Position numbers and translations under genes: made by a program. Source: Mumia sp. Pv4-285 (lineage in GTDB: Bacteria; Actinomycetota; Actinomycetes; Propionibacteriales; Nocardioidaceae). From it: DNA of 64,000 nucleotides. The stretch lies in the NCBI RefSeq assembly GCF_041320275.1, contig NZ_CP162023.1, positions 1,922,001 to 1,986,000 on the forward strand, read 5' to 3'. Under the pieces are notes generated by a model. That model worked only from the letters and a program-made list of their open reading frames with translations, had not been told where the DNA came from and ran no database searches. Below, piece by piece: positions 9,388-23,395 of this stretch; within the stretch, counting starts at the first letter, position 1, and every line of letters starts with the position of its first letter.

Positions 9388-10143
9388 GTGACCGAGCCAT
9401 CCACCCCAGAGGACGCAGCCGGTGCTGCGCCGTACCCGCTGCCTGACCCGGCGACGATCGGCGACGAGCACCAGGACGTCACCGGCGGGTGGCTCCGCCC
9501 CGCGGTGTTCGGCGCCTCCGACGGTCTGGTCTCCAACTTCGCGCTGATCATGGGGATGGCCGGAGGGACGAGCGACCCGACCCCGGTGATCGTCGCCGGC
9601 GTCGCCGGTCTCGCCGCCGGGGCGTTCTCGATGGCCGTCGGCGAGTACACGTCGGTCGCCAGCCAGTCGGAGCTCGCTCGGGCCGAGGTCAAGCGGGAGC
9701 GACGCCAGATCCTGCGCGACGACCGGCAGGAGCAGGCCGAGCTGGCGTCGTTGTTCGTCGCGAAGGGCGTCGAGGAGGACGTCGCACGCGAGGTCGCCGA
9801 GCAGATCCACTCCGACCCCGACAACGCCGTACGCGTCCATGCGCGCGAGGAGTTCGGCGTCGACATCACCGACCTCCCGTCGCCGATGCTCGCCGCGGTC
9901 TCGTCCTTCCTGTCGTTCGCGATCGGAGCGCTGATCCCGCTCCTCCCGCTGATGATCGGGTTCACCTCGTTGGCCCCGACCGTGGGGGCGTCGCTCGTCG
10001 CGCTCTTCGCGACCGGAGCCCTCGTCACGGCGATCACCGACCGTCCGTGGTGGTTCGGCGGTCTGCGCCAGCTGGTCCTCGGTGGCGCCGCCGCGGCGCT
10101 CACCTTCGGGATCGGTGGACTCGTCGGCGGGGTCACGGGCTGA
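9388..10143 (+). CDS. VIT1/CCC1-family transporter
   Basis: A 251-residue membrane protein of the vacuolar iron transporter family. The first helices contain FGASDGLVSNFALIMGMAGG and the MAVGEYTSVASQSE segment typical of the family; a charged cytoplasmic metal-binding-like domain (about 90-160) is rich in Glu, Asp and Gln, and three C-terminal helices follow. Plant and yeast members move Fe2+ or Mn2+; the bacterial substrate is inferred as a divalent metal. GTG at 9388 is preferred because a TAGATT box lies six bases upstream; GAGGG also lies just ahead, very close to the start. Confidence 0.88.
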   Translation: MTEPSTPEDAAGAAPYPLPDPATIGDEHQDVTGGWLRPAVFGASDGLVSNFALIMGMAGGTSDPTPVIVAGVAGLAAGAFSMAVGEYTSVASQSELARAEVKRERRQILRDDRQEQAELASLFVAKGVEEDVAREVAEQIHSDPDNAVRVHAREEFGVDITDLPSPMLAAVSSFLSFAIGALIPLLPLMIGFTSLAPTVGASLVALFATGALVTAITDRPWWFGGLRQLVLGGAAAALTFGIGGLVGGVTG

Positions 10144-10191
10144 CCCCGCATCTGCAGGCGTACCGCGGGGTCGGTGCCCGCAACAATCGTG

Positions 10192-10197
10192 TAACCT
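10192..10197 (+). promoter_or_regulatory. Putative -10 box for gltBD with a 125-nt leader
   Basis: TAACCT matches TANNNT and predicts a start near 10204. A minimal AUG-UGA reading frame follows at 10207-10212, then about 115 nt of leader before gltB. The 10144-10327 gap holds no other gene that I can see. Confidence 0.4.
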
Positions 10198-10327
10198 GAG
10201 GAAGCCATGTGAGGGCCAAGGTCGTCCCTTCGGTGTGGTTGTACCCCGCTGACGGACCGGCACCTCGTCTCTGAGCGAGTTCCCCCTGTTCGCAGCGCCA
10301 TAGCGAAGACGACGGGAGAAGAGCGGC

Positions 10328-14843
<4,516 letters not shown>

Positions 14844-14851
<8 letters not shown>

Positions 14852-16310
14852 TCCGAAGGGTTTCATGAAGACGCCGCGCCAGGTGGCGCAGCGCCGCCCC
14901 GTGGGCGAGCGCATCCACGACTGGAACGAGGTGTACCCCGGTACGCCCGGTCGTGCGCTCCTGCCGATCATCACCGAGCAGGCTGGTCGGTGCATGGACT
15001 GCGGCATCCCGTTCTGCCACTCGGGCTGCCCCTTGGGCAACCTCATCCCGGAGTGGAACGACCTGGTCTGGCGTGACGACTGGGAGGAGGCGATGGCGCG
15101 TCTGCACGCGACGAACAACTTCCCGGAGTTCACCGGTCGCCTCTGTCCCGCGCCGTGCGAGACGGCCTGCGTCGTCGGCATCAACCGCGACGCGGTGACC
15201 ATCAAGAACGTCGAGGTCTCGATCATCGACCGTGCCTGGGACGACGGGCGCGTCGTCCCGGAGCCTCCGGAGTGGCTCACGGGCAAGACCGTCGCCGTGA
15301 TCGGCTCCGGCCCGGCGGGGCTCGCCGTCGCGCAGCAGCTGACGCGTGCCGGCCACACCGTCGCCGTCTACGAGCGTGACGACCGCCCGGGCGGCCTGCT
15401 CCGGTACGGCATCCCCGAGTTCAAGATGGAGAAGTCAGTCCTCGACCGCCGCATCGAGCAGATGAGGGCCGAGGGCACGGTCTTCCGCAACGGCGTTGCG
15501 ATCGGCACCGACCTGACCGGCGACGACCTGCGCGACCGCTACGACGCCGTCGTGCTCGCGACCGGCGCCACCGTGCGCCGCGACCTGCCGACCACCGGAC
15601 GCGAGCTCGGCGGGATCCACCAGGCGATGGACTTCCTCCCGCAGGCGAACCGCGTGGCGCGCGGCGAGACGGTCGAGGGCCAGATCCTGGCCACCGCCAA
15701 GGACGTCGTCATCATCGGCGGCGGTGACACCGGTGCCGACTGTCTCGGCACGGCGATCCGTCAGGAGGCGCGCTCCATCACCCAGCTCGAGATCATGCCG
15801 CGCCCGAGCGAGGAGCGGCCGGGTCACCAGCCGTGGCCGACGTACCCGATGCTCTACCGGGTGGCCTCCGCGCACGAGGAGGGTGGCGACCGCGTCTACG
15901 CGGTCTCGACCCAGGAGTTCCTCGGCGACGAGGACGGCAACGTCCGTGCGCTGCGCCTGGTCGAGGTCGAGATGGTCGACGGCCGCTTCCAGGAGGTCGA
16001 GGGCTCGGCGCGCGAGATCCCGACGCAGCTGGTGCTGCTCGCGATGGGCTTCACCGGTCCGGAGACCGACGGCGTCGTCTCGCAGCTCGGTGTGGCGCTC
16101 GACGATCGGGGCAACGTGGCGCGCGACAACGCGTACATGACCGACGTCCCGGGTGTCTTCGTGGCCGGTGACGCCGGCCGTGGGCAGTCGCTGATCGTGT
16201 GGGCGCTGGCCGAGGGACGTTCGTGCGCCGCCGGCGTCGACGCCTACCTCAACGGCTCCACGACGCTCCCGTCGCCCATCCTGCCGACGGAGCGTCCACT
16301 GGTCGTCTGA
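14844..16310 (+). CDS. gltD: Glutamate synthase small subunit
   Basis: A 488-residue FAD protein that takes electrons from NADPH and passes them to GltB. The N-terminal cysteine sets [14 protein letters not shown] and CPAPCETAC bind the 4Fe-4S clusters; [13 protein letters not shown] is the FAD-binding Rossmann motif and [11 protein letters not shown] the NADPH one; [12 protein letters not shown] is the C-terminal FAD motif. GTG at 14844 overlaps the gltB stop by eight bases, indicating coupled translation. The operon ends at a hairpin. Confidence 0.97.
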
Positions 16311-16331
16311 CCGGCACCGGTCCCCGACGTT

Positions 16332-16366
16332 GGGCCAGACATCGCGCTCGCCGCGAAGTCTGGCCC
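16332..16366 (+). terminator. gltBD terminator
   Basis: A perfect 9-bp stem (GGGCCAGAC with GTCTGGCCC) around a 17-base loop, 21 bases after the gltD stop. A following AT-rich patch (16390-16415) may belong to the pyk promoter region, but no convincing -35 was found. Confidence 0.65.
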
Positions 16367-16449
16367 TTCGGCGTCTCACCCTTCGAGAGATTTTGCCTGC
16401 GAAACAACAAATATCGGGGGTCGGGTCGCGCAGCCCCCGACCACGGAAC

Positions 16450-16455
16450 TAGGGT
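16450..16455 (+). promoter_or_regulatory. Putative -10 box (TAGGGT) for leaderless pyk
   Basis: TAGGGT is followed by six bases and the GTG at 16462. The intervening TTGAGGA is too close to the start to be a normal ribosome site, so a leaderless mRNA is the simpler reading. Confidence 0.5.
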
Positions 16456-16461
16456 TGAGGA

Positions 16462-17919
16462 GTGCGTAGAGCAAAGATCGTCTGCACCATCGGTCCCGCC
16501 GTCTGGTCCGAGGAGAAGATCCTCGAGCTGGCCAGAGCAGGCATGAACGTCGCCCGCCTCAACCTCAGCCACGGAGACCACGCGACCCACGAGAAGTCCT
16601 TCGCGTGGACCCGCAACGCGGCCGAGGTCACGGGGCAGCCGATCGCGATCCTGGCAGACCTCCAAGGCCCCAAGATCCGTCTCGGCAGATTCGCAGCGGG
16701 CCCTGTGCCCCTCGCCGTGGGGGACACCTTCACCATCACCACCGACGACGTCCTCGGTGACGACAAGCGGTGCTCGACGACGTACGCCGGACTCCCCGGC
16801 GACGTCACCGTCGGCGACACCATCCTCATCGACGACGGCAAGGTGCGGCTGCGTGCCACCGAGGTCACCGACACCGAGGTCACCACGGTGTGCGAGGTCC
16901 CCGGCGCCCTGAGCAACAACAAGGGCATCAACCTTCCCGGCGTGGTCGTGAGCGTCCCTGCGCTGTCCGAGAAGGATCGTGAGGACCTCCGCTGGGCCCT
17001 CCGCGCCGGCGTGGACCTCATCGCGCTCTCGTTCGTGCAGCGTGGCGAGGACGCCGACGACGTGCGCGGGATCATGGACGAGGAAGGCGTACGCCGACCG
17101 GTGATCGCCAAGATCGAGAAGCCGCAGGCGGTCGAGAACCTCGACGACATCATGGACGCCTTCGACGGCGTCATGGTGGCGCGAGGCGACCTCGGCGTGG
17201 AGCTGCCGCTGGAGGACGTCCCCGTCGTCCAGAAGCTGATCGTCGAGAAGGCCCGCCGCAACGCGAAGCCGGTCATCGTCGCGACACAGATGCTCGAGTC
17301 GATGATCTCCGCGCCCCGCCCCACGCGCGCCGAGGCCTCCGACGTCGCCAACGCCGTGCTGGACGGCGCGGACGCCGTGATGCTGTCGGGCGAGACCAGC
17401 GTGGGGGAGTTCCCCATGGAGACGGTCCGCACGATGGCCCGCATCGTCGAGAGCACGGAGGAGCACGGGCTCCCGCGGATGGCGGCCTACCACTGGGACC
17501 CGAAGACCCGCAGCGGCGTCATCGGGCGTGCCGCGGCCGGTGTGGCGCAGAGCGTCGGCGCGAAGTACCTGTGCGCGTTCACGACCTCCGGCGACAGCGC
17601 CCGCCGCATGACGCGATACCGGTCGACCGTGCCGGTGCTGGCCTTCACGCCGGACCCGGTCGTCCGCAACCAGCTCGCGCTGTCGTGGGGCGTCCAGACC
17701 TTCCTCGTCCCCGAGGTCGAGCACACCGACATGATGGTGCTGCAGGTCGACCGTGCGCTGCTCGAGATCGGCCAGTGCTCCGAGGGCGACGAGGTCGTGA
17801 TCGTGGCCGGGAGCCCGCCGGGCATCGCCGGGTCGACCAACGCGCTGCGCATCCACCGCATGGGTGACGCGATCAAGGGGATCTCGCCGGCCTACACGAC
17901 GCCGCTCGTCCGCGAGTAG
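16462..17919 (+). CDS. pyk: Pyruvate kinase
   Basis: A 485-residue glycolytic enzyme transferring phosphate from phosphoenolpyruvate to ADP. Markers: RAKIVCTIGPA at the N-terminus, RLNLSHGDH, the B-domain, the active-site segment VIAKIEKPQAVENLD, MVARGDLGVELPLE, and MLSGETSVGEFPMETV. The C-terminal domain after ~350 would carry allosteric sites. GTG at 16462 is favoured by the promoter spacing and the canonical N-terminus. The TAG stop is followed by CCC, so here it does not form a -10 box; the next gene converges. Confidence 0.96.
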   Translation: MRRAKIVCTIGPAVWSEEKILELARAGMNVARLNLSHGDHATHEKSFAWTRNAAEVTGQPIAILADLQGPKIRLGRFAAGPVPLAVGDTFTITTDDVLGDDKRCSTTYAGLPGDVTVGDTILIDDGKVRLRATEVTDTEVTTVCEVPGALSNNKGINLPGVVVSVPALSEKDREDLRWALRAGVDLIALSFVQRGEDADDVRGIMDEEGVRRPVIAKIEKPQAVENLDDIMDAFDGVMVARGDLGVELPLEDVPVVQKLIVEKARRNAKPVIVATQMLESMISAPRPTRAEASDVANAVLDGADAVMLSGETSVGEFPMETVRTMARIVESTEEHGLPRMAAYHWDPKTRSGVIGRAAAGVAQSVGAKYLCAFTTSGDSARRMTRYRSTVPVLAFTPDPVVRNQLALSWGVQTFLVPEVEHTDMMVLQVDRALLEIGQCSEGDEVVIVAGSPPGIAGSTNALRIHRMGDAIKGISPAYTTPLVRE

Positions 17920-17943
17920 CCCTGCAGCCCTGCTGCACGACAA

Positions 17944-17977
17944 AAGCCGGCCTGTCCCTCGCGGGACAGGCCGGCTT
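17944..17977. terminator. Bidirectional terminator between pyk and livF
   Basis: A perfect 15-bp stem (AAGCCGGCCTGTCCC and its complement) with a four-base TCGC loop, located between convergent genes. Confidence 0.85.
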
Positions 17978-17993
17978 CGTCGTACGACACCCG

Positions 17994-18707
17994 TCAGGCG
18001 ACGCCGAGGTAGGCCTCCTTGACGGCCGGATCGGCCAGGAGCTCCGGGCCGGTGCCGGTCCGCGTGATGCGGCCGGTCTCCAGCACGTACGCCCGGTCGG
18101 CTCGGCTGAGCGCCTGGTTGGCGTTCTGCTCGACGAGGAGAACCGTCATCCCCTGCTCGTTCACCTGCGAGATGATCGAGAAGATCTGCTTGATGAACTG
18201 GGGTGCGAGCCCCATGGACGGCTCGTCCAGCAGCAGGACCTTGGGTCGACCCATGAGGGCACGCCCGATGGCGAGCATCTGCTGCTCACCACCGGAGAGC
18301 GTGCCGCCCGCCTGCGCCTCCCGCTCCTTGAGCCTCGGGAACAGGTCGAAGACGCGGTCGAAGCTCTCGTCGACCGTCGCCCGGTCCTTGAGGGCGTACG
18401 TGCCCATCTCGAGGTTCTCGCGCACCGTCATGGCCGAGAAGATGCCGCGGCCCTCCGGCGTGAGCGAGATGCCGCGGACGACCCGCTTGTGGCCTGCGAG
18501 CTTCGAGATGTCCTCGCCCTCGAACGTGACGCTGCCCGACGACAGGCTGAGCAGGCCGGCGAGCGCACGCATCGTGGTCGTCTTGCCGGCGCCGTTCGCG
18601 CCGATCAGCGTGACGATCTCGCCCTCCTCGACGGAGATCGAGATGTTGTGGAGCGCCTGGATGCGCCCGTAGTGGACCGAGATGTCGTTGATCTCGAGGA
18701 GCGCCAC
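17994..18707 (-). CDS. livF: Branched-chain amino acid ABC importer, ATPase LivF
   Basis: A 237-residue ATPase: Walker A GANGAGKTT, signature LSGGEQQM, Walker B VLLLDEPSMGLAP and H-loop region VLLVEQNANQAL, with the LivF-type LAGHKRVVRGISLTPEGRGIF block. It energises uptake of leucine, isoleucine and valine with LivG. GTG start lies one base after the livG stop. Last gene of the livKHMGF run. Confidence 0.94.
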   Translation of the reverse strand: MALLEINDISVHYGRIQALHNISISVEEGEIVTLIGANGAGKTTTMRALAGLLSLSSGSVTFEGEDISKLAGHKRVVRGISLTPEGRGIFSAMTVRENLEMGTYALKDRATVDESFDRVFDLFPRLKEREAQAGGTLSGGEQQMLAIGRALMGRPKVLLLDEPSMGLAPQFIKQIFSIISQVNEQGMTVLLVEQNANQALSRADRAYVLETGRITRTGTGPELLADPAVKEAYLGVA

Positions 18708-18708
18708 G

Positions 18709-19587
18709 TCAGTCCTCCTCTCCGAGGTAGGCGGCGATGACCGTCGGGTTGTTGCGGATCTCGGCGGGAAGACCGTCGGCGATCTTCTTGCCGAACTCCA
18801 GCACGACGATCCGGTCGGTCACGCCCATCACGAGCCGCATGTCGTGCTCGATGAGCAGCACGGTGTAGCCGTCGTCGCGGATGGTCCGGATGAGAGCCAT
18901 CAGCTCTTCCTTCTCCGCCGGGTTGAAGCCGGCAGCCGGCTCGTCCAGGCAGAGAAGCTTGGGGTCCGTGGCGAGGGCGCGGGCGATCTCGAGCCGGCGC
19001 TGGTAGCCGTACGGCAGCGCGCTGGCCTGAGCCATCGCCTTGTCGGCGATGCCCACGAACTCCAGCAGAGCCATGCCGCGCTCGATGGCCTCCTTCTCCT
19101 CGCGATAGAGCCGCGGGGTCCGGAAGAGCGATCCCCAGACGCCGGTCTTGTGCCGGGCGTCCAGTCCGACCACGACGTTCTCCAGCGCGGTCATCTCGCC
19201 GAAGAGCCGGACGTTCTGGAACGTCCGGGCGATGCCGAGACGGGTGATCTTGTGCTGCTTGCGCCGCCCGATCGCCTCGCCCTCGAGCAGGACCTGTCCC
19301 TCGGTCGGCCGGTAGACACCGGTCATCGCGTTGAAGCAGGTGGTCTTGCCGGCACCGTTCGGGCCGATGAGCCCGAGGATCTCGCCGCGCTTGATGTCGA
19401 AGCTGACGTCGTCGAGCGCCGTCAGGCCTCCGAACCGCATGGTGAGGTTGCTGATCTCGACGAGCTTGTCACCGACCTCGACCGCGATCTCGCGCTCGGC
19501 GGCCGCCAGCTGCGCGACCTCGGAGTCGAGCGGCGGCGGTGCGTCGGGCTTCGGGGTCGCCGGCAGGGGAGTGGAGTGATCGGTCAC
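18709..19587 (-). CDS. livG: Branched-chain amino acid ABC importer, ATPase LivG
   Basis: A 292-residue ATPase with Walker [10 protein letters not shown], Walker [14 protein letters not shown] and the LivG-specific long insert after [13 protein letters not shown]. About 40 extra N-terminal residues, rich in Pro and charged residues, precede the core at [15 protein letters not shown] at 19587 overlaps the livM stop by four bases (GTGA), which decides the start against longer openings in the same frame. It pairs with LivF under the LivH/LivM pore. Confidence 0.93.
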   Translation of the reverse strand: MTDHSTPLPATPKPDAPPPLDSEVAQLAAAEREIAVEVGDKLVEISNLTMRFGGLTALDDVSFDIKRGEILGLIGPNGAGKTTCFNAMTGVYRPTEGQVLLEGEAIGRRKQHKITRLGIARTFQNVRLFGEMTALENVVVGLDARHKTGVWGSLFRTPRLYREEKEAIERGMALLEFVGIADKAMAQASALPYGYQRRLEIARALATDPKLLCLDEPAAGFNPAEKEELMALIRTIRDDGYTVLLIEHDMRLVMGVTDRIVVLEFGKKIADGLPAEIRNNPTVIAAYLGEED

Positions 19588-20753
19588 TGTCCGGTCTCCT
19601 TCGCAGCGGGGGAGGGCGCGTCGGCGAGGTTGGCGATGCGTTTGTGCGCTCGCCGCTCGAACGTCAGCAGGTGCGGACGCTTGCCGAACAGACCCTGCGG
19701 TCGGAAGATCATCAGGATCACGAGGACAGCACCGAAGATGAGGTACTTGTACTCGGCGATCGCGGTGAACCGCAGCGGGATGTAGGCGACGATCGCGCCG
19801 CCCAGGATGGCTCCGAACTTGTTGCCCTGACCGCCGAGGACGACGGCCACCAGGAACAGCACGGACATCTGCACGTCGAACCGTTGGTTGTTGACGAACC
19901 CGATCTGACCGGCGGCGATCGCGCCGGCGGAGCCGCCGAGCGCGGCGCCGATGCCGAACGCCCACAGCTTGAAGCGGAACGTCGGCACGCCCATGATCTC
20001 GGCGGCGTCCTCGTCCTCGCGCAGTGCGATCCAGTTGCGGCCGACCCGGCTGCGCTCGAGGTTGCCGAGCGCGATCATCACGAGGATGATCACCGTGATC
20101 GTCAGCCAGTACCACGGAGCGCCGGCGCTGTTGGAGAAGATCGGGTTGCCCTCGGCGTTCGTGCCCGGCGGGTGTCCGACCTCCTGGAAGCCCTGCTGGC
20201 CGCGCAGCGCGGGGATGATCGTCGCGAGCAGGCGGATGATCTCACCGAACCCGAGCGTCACGATCGCGAGGTAGTCGCCTCGTAGCCGCAACGTCGGGAT
20301 GCCGAGCAGGACACCGAACACGACCGTGACCATCGCGGCCAGCGGCAGCGTCAGGAGGTACGGGATGTGGACGAGGTTCGAGTCCGGCGACGTCCACAGC
20401 GCTGCCACGTATGCGCCGACGGCGAAGAAGCCGACGTAGCCCAGGTCGAGCAGGCCCGCCTGACCGACCACGACGTTCAGGCCGACCGCGACCAGCGCGT
20501 AGCGAGCCATCTCGGCGCAGGCGAGCGGCCAGTCGTTGCCCGGCTCGGTCGTCAGGAGCGGGATGTTGACCAGCGGGAGCGCGAACGCTGCCGCGACGGC
20601 GATCAGCAGGAAGGCCCACTGACCGAGCCGCGGGAAGTGGTTCCACCACTCCGACAGGCCGTGGAGGCGCGACGGCTTGGTGACCTCTTCGAGCAGCTCG
20701 TCGGCGCGGGCCTGGGACTCTCCAGCCCCGCCCATCGGGGTTCCGGTACTCAT
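19584..20753 (-). CDS. livM: Branched-chain amino acid ABC importer, permease LivM
   Basis: A 389-residue permease. A ~40-residue hydrophilic N-terminal extension precedes about nine helices; the coupling region LRGDYLAIVTLGFGEIIRL and the EDEDAAEIMGVPTFRFKLWAF segment are diagnostic of LivM. The start overlaps the livH stop (ATGA), and its stop overlaps livG. Forms the membrane channel with LivH. Confidence 0.94.
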   Translation of the reverse strand: MSTGTPMGGAGESQARADELLEEVTKPSRLHGLSEWWNHFPRLGQWAFLLIAVAAAFALPLVNIPLLTTEPGNDWPLACAEMARYALVAVGLNVVVGQAGLLDLGYVGFFAVGAYVAALWTSPDSNLVHIPYLLTLPLAAMVTVVFGVLLGIPTLRLRGDYLAIVTLGFGEIIRLLATIIPALRGQQGFQEVGHPPGTNAEGNPIFSNSAGAPWYWLTITVIILVMIALGNLERSRVGRNWIALREDEDAAEIMGVPTFRFKLWAFGIGAALGGSAGAIAAGQIGFVNNQRFDVQMSVLFLVAVVLGGQGNKFGAILGGAIVAYIPLRFTAIAEYKYLIFGAVLVILMIFRPQGLFGKRPHLLTFERRAHKRIANLADAPSPAAKETGQ

Positions 20754-21724
20754 GCCCTCACCTTCCCGAGGTTGCTGCCGAGGATGCCCTCCGGACGGAC
20801 CATGAGCACGGCGATCAGGACGACGAAGCAGACGACGTCGTTCCACTGTGCACTGCCGAGGAGGATCTGGCCGTAGTTGCCGATCAGGCCCAGCAGGAGC
20901 CCGCCGACCAGAGCGCCGCGGACGTTGCCGATGCCGCCGAGCACCGCGGCGGTGAATGCCTTGACGCCGAGCAGGAAGCCGCCGAGGTACAAGACTCCGG
21001 ACGGCACCTTCATCACGTAGAACAGCGCCGCGACGCCCGCGAGCAGACCGCCGATGATGAACGTGCTGACGATGATGCGCTCACGGTTGACGCCCATCAG
21101 GGTCGCCGTGTCCGGGTCCTGGGCGACGGCGCGGATGCCGCGGCCGAGCTTCGACCGCCGGATGAACTGGTCGACGACGATCATCATGATGACCGCGGCC
21201 GACACGATCAGGATCGAGTCGAAGTAGATGAGCGTCCCGCCGACGTCGAAGATCGCCTTGTTCTCGAACATGATGACCGTCGGCTCCGGGTTGGGCCCGC
21301 GCCACAGGAAGATCAGGTACTGGATGACGAACGACATGCCGATCGCCGAGATCAGGAAGACGAGGCGTGGCGCCCCCTTCGCTCTCAGCGGTTTGTAGGC
21401 CACGCGTTCGACGATGAACGCCGTTATCGCTGCGGCGAGCATGCCGAACACCAGCGCCAACAAGAGGTTGGCCGCGATCGCGTACCAGGCGAGGTTCGGG
21501 ACGGACGGCCCGAAGCCGAGCGAGCTCAAGGTGAAGACGACGGCGTAGGCGCCGACGATGAAGACCTCGGAGTGCGCGAAGTTGATGAGGTTGAGGACGC
21601 CGTACACGAGGGTGTAGCCGAGCGCGACGAGCGCGTAGATGCCGCCGAACGTGAGTCCATCGACGGTGGCGCTCCAGAAGTTCGCGCCCAGCGCATCCCA
21701 GTCGAGACTGATCCACTGGTCCAC
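20750..21724 (-). CDS. livH: Branched-chain amino acid ABC importer, permease LivH
   Basis: A 324-residue permease with about eight helices and the LivH motifs GLTFGGIYALVALGYTLVYG and NFAHSEVFIVGAY near the N-terminus, and RAVAQDPDTATLMGVN in the coupling loop. GTG at 21724 follows AAGGAG at a five-base distance. It is separated from livK by a strong hairpin. Confidence 0.94.
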   Translation of the reverse strand: MDQWISLDWDALGANFWSATVDGLTFGGIYALVALGYTLVYGVLNLINFAHSEVFIVGAYAVVFTLSSLGFGPSVPNLAWYAIAANLLLALVFGMLAAAITAFIVERVAYKPLRAKGAPRLVFLISAIGMSFVIQYLIFLWRGPNPEPTVIMFENKAIFDVGGTLIYFDSILIVSAAVIMMIVVDQFIRRSKLGRGIRAVAQDPDTATLMGVNRERIIVSTFIIGGLLAGVAALFYVMKVPSGVLYLGGFLLGVKAFTAAVLGGIGNVRGALVGGLLLGLIGNYGQILLGSAQWNDVVCFVVLIAVLMVRPEGILGSNLGKVRA

Positions 21725-21754
21725 TTGGGCTCCTTGAGGAGTGGGATGTGCAGA

Positions 21755-21789
21755 GGAGGGGGTCCGTCTGGATCAGACGGACCCCCTCC
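21755..21789 (-). terminator. Strong intra-operon hairpin between livK and livH
   Basis: A perfect 16-bp stem (GGAGGGGGTCCGTCTG with its complement) and a three-base loop between the binding-protein gene and the permease genes on the same strand. It probably ends most livK transcripts while letting some continue, so that LivK exceeds the membrane subunits. Confidence 0.75.
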
Positions 21790-21823
21790 GTTGACGAGCT
21801 GTTGCTACTGAGAGGTGTCTCTC

Positions 21824-23035
21824 TTAGAGGACGCCGACCGAGACGATCTGGCCATCCTGCACCTTGTAGCCGTAGACAGCGAGCTCGGTGAGCTCACCGG
21901 TCTCGTCCCACTGGAACTTCTTGCTGAGACCCTGGGCGTCGTAGCTCGTGACCCATTCCTTCAGCTTCGCGCGGTCCTGGTTGCCGGCGTCGATGCCTGC
22001 GAGCAGGACGGTCGCCGCGTCGTAGCCCTCGACCGAGTAGGTGCCCGGAGCGTCGCCGCCGGAGACCTTCTTGTAGGCGTCGCTGAAGCTGGTGATCAGC
22101 TCGCCCGGGATGCACGGGCAGGTGAAGTAGGCGTTGCTCGAGGCGTCACCGGCCTGGTTGATGAACTCCTGGTCCTTCACGCCGTCCGGCCCGATGAAGA
22201 TGCCGTCGAAGCCCTTCGCGACGAGCTGCTGGTTCAGCGGCGCGCCCTCGGCGTAGTAGCCCGAGTAGAAGACGGCGTCCGGCTTCTCGGCGAGGATCTT
22301 GGAGATCGTGGCCGAGAAGTCCTTCTGGCCGGTCGTCACCTTGTCGGAGCCGACGACGTTGTCGCCGAGCGCCTCGGTGGCGGTGCCGGCGAGGCCGACG
22401 CCGTACTCGGAGTCGTCCTGCACGACGTAGACCGTCTCGGCACCGAGCTTCTCGGTGAGCTTCGGCACGGCCGGGCCCTGCACGTTGTCGTTGCCGAGCG
22501 CGCGGAAGAAGGTCGTCCAGCCGTTCTGCGTCAGCGCCGGGCCGGTGGCCGACGGCGTGATGTGGACGAGGCCGGCCTGCTCGAAGATCGCGCCGGTCGC
22601 CTTCGACTCACCCGAGAACGGAAGGCCGACGACACCGATGATGTTGGTGTCGTTGGTCGCCTGGGTCACGGGGCCGGTCGACTTGTTGGGGTCGCCCTCC
22701 GTGTCGAAGTTGGTCAGCTTCACCTGGCAGTCGGGGTTGTTCTCGTTGTGCTCGTCGATGGCCAGCTGCACACCGTTGACGATGTTGATGCCGAGCTGGG
22801 CGTTGGGGCCGGTCTCGGCGCCGATGTAAGCAAGGGTGGTGGTCGCGGGGCATTCCGCCTTGCCGTCGCCCGCGGGGCTGACGGCGTCGTCGGGTGCGTC
22901 GATCGCAGTCTGGACGGTGAGCTCGGGTGACGAGCTGTCCTCGTCTCCGCTGTCGCCGTCGTCGGTGTTGGCACACGCCGCAAGCGTGAGCGCCAGCACT
23001 GCGGCGGTCGCGAGTGCCTTCGTGGAACGAGACAC
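21824..23035 (-). CDS. livK: Branched-chain amino acid-binding lipoprotein
   Basis: A 403-residue substrate-binding protein. The N-terminus VSRSTKAL, a hydrophobic stretch and the lipobox TLAAC (Cys21) mark a lipoprotein anchored after Lgt processing; a Ser/Asp/Glu-rich linker follows. The type I periplasmic-binding fold includes TLAYIGAETGPNAQLG, the family's GVVGLPFSGESKA ligand loop and VYVVQDDSEYGVG. Two cysteines in FTCPCIPGEL may pair. GTG at 23035 is decided by GGAGG about nine bases upstream and by the signal peptide. It delivers ligand to LivHMGF. Confidence 0.93.
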   Translation of the reverse strand: MSRSTKALATAAVLALTLAACANTDDGDSGDEDSSSPELTVQTAIDAPDDAVSPAGDGKAECPATTTLAYIGAETGPNAQLGINIVNGVQLAIDEHNENNPDCQVKLTNFDTEGDPNKSTGPVTQATNDTNIIGVVGLPFSGESKATGAIFEQAGLVHITPSATGPALTQNGWTTFFRALGNDNVQGPAVPKLTEKLGAETVYVVQDDSEYGVGLAGTATEALGDNVVGSDKVTTGQKDFSATISKILAEKPDAVFYSGYYAEGAPLNQQLVAKGFDGIFIGPDGVKDQEFINQAGDASSNAYFTCPCIPGELITSFSDAYKKVSGGDAPGTYSVEGYDAATVLLAGIDAGNQDRAKLKEWVTSYDAQGLSKKFQWDETGELTELAVYGYKVQDGQIVSVGVL

Positions 23036-23157
23036 GGTGGTGTCCTCCGATTCGTTGGGGCCGGCCCCCGAGCGGGGCGGGGCGGACATTGCGTCCCATG
23101 CAAGTAACTGCAACGTTCTAACACAGGGAGAGCGGCTCGAACGTCGATGAATCCAAG

Positions 23158-23185
23158 CCGTTATGAAATGGTGAAATCCGGTCAA
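23158..23185 (-). promoter_or_regulatory. Putative livK promoter
   Basis: On the minus strand, TTGACC and TAACGG are separated by 16 bp inside an AT-richer patch. The predicted start would leave a leader of roughly 115 nt before livK. No other gene lies in the 23036-23283 gap. Confidence 0.4.
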
Positions 23186-23283
23186 CCCTCCGAAAGCCGC
23201 CTGAGAGGCCTCTGTGCGCCCGTCATCGTAGGCGACAGATGTTCCGCGAAGATTTCCTGACCTGCCGTCGATCAGGTGAGATG

Positions 23284-23366
23284 TGCCGGGTGCGGGACTC
23301 GAACCCGCACATCCTTTCGGACAGTGGTGTTTGAGACCACCGCGTCTACCATTCCGCCAACCCGGC
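23284..23366 (-). tRNA. tRNA-Leu (anticodon CAA)
   Basis: An 83-nt class II tRNA with acceptor arms GCCGGGT/ACCCGGC, discriminator A, anticodon stem GTGGT/ACCAC around loop CTCAAAC (anticodon CAA, reading UUG), a variable arm, and the T arm GCGGGTTCGAGTCCCGC. The long variable arm fits leucine. CCA is not encoded, so it is added post-transcriptionally. Confidence 0.93.
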
Positions 23367-23395
23367 TGGCCCGTCGGTCGCCGGCGGGCGCGGGA

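Noticed and set aside
10198-10327. A known riboswitch in the gltB leader
   Set aside because: No recognisable conserved riboswitch core was found; only a tentative leader is reported.
16390-16420. A complete -35/-10 promoter in the AT-rich patch before pyk
   Set aside because: Possible hexamers have unsuitable spacing; TAGGGT at 16450 explains the start better.
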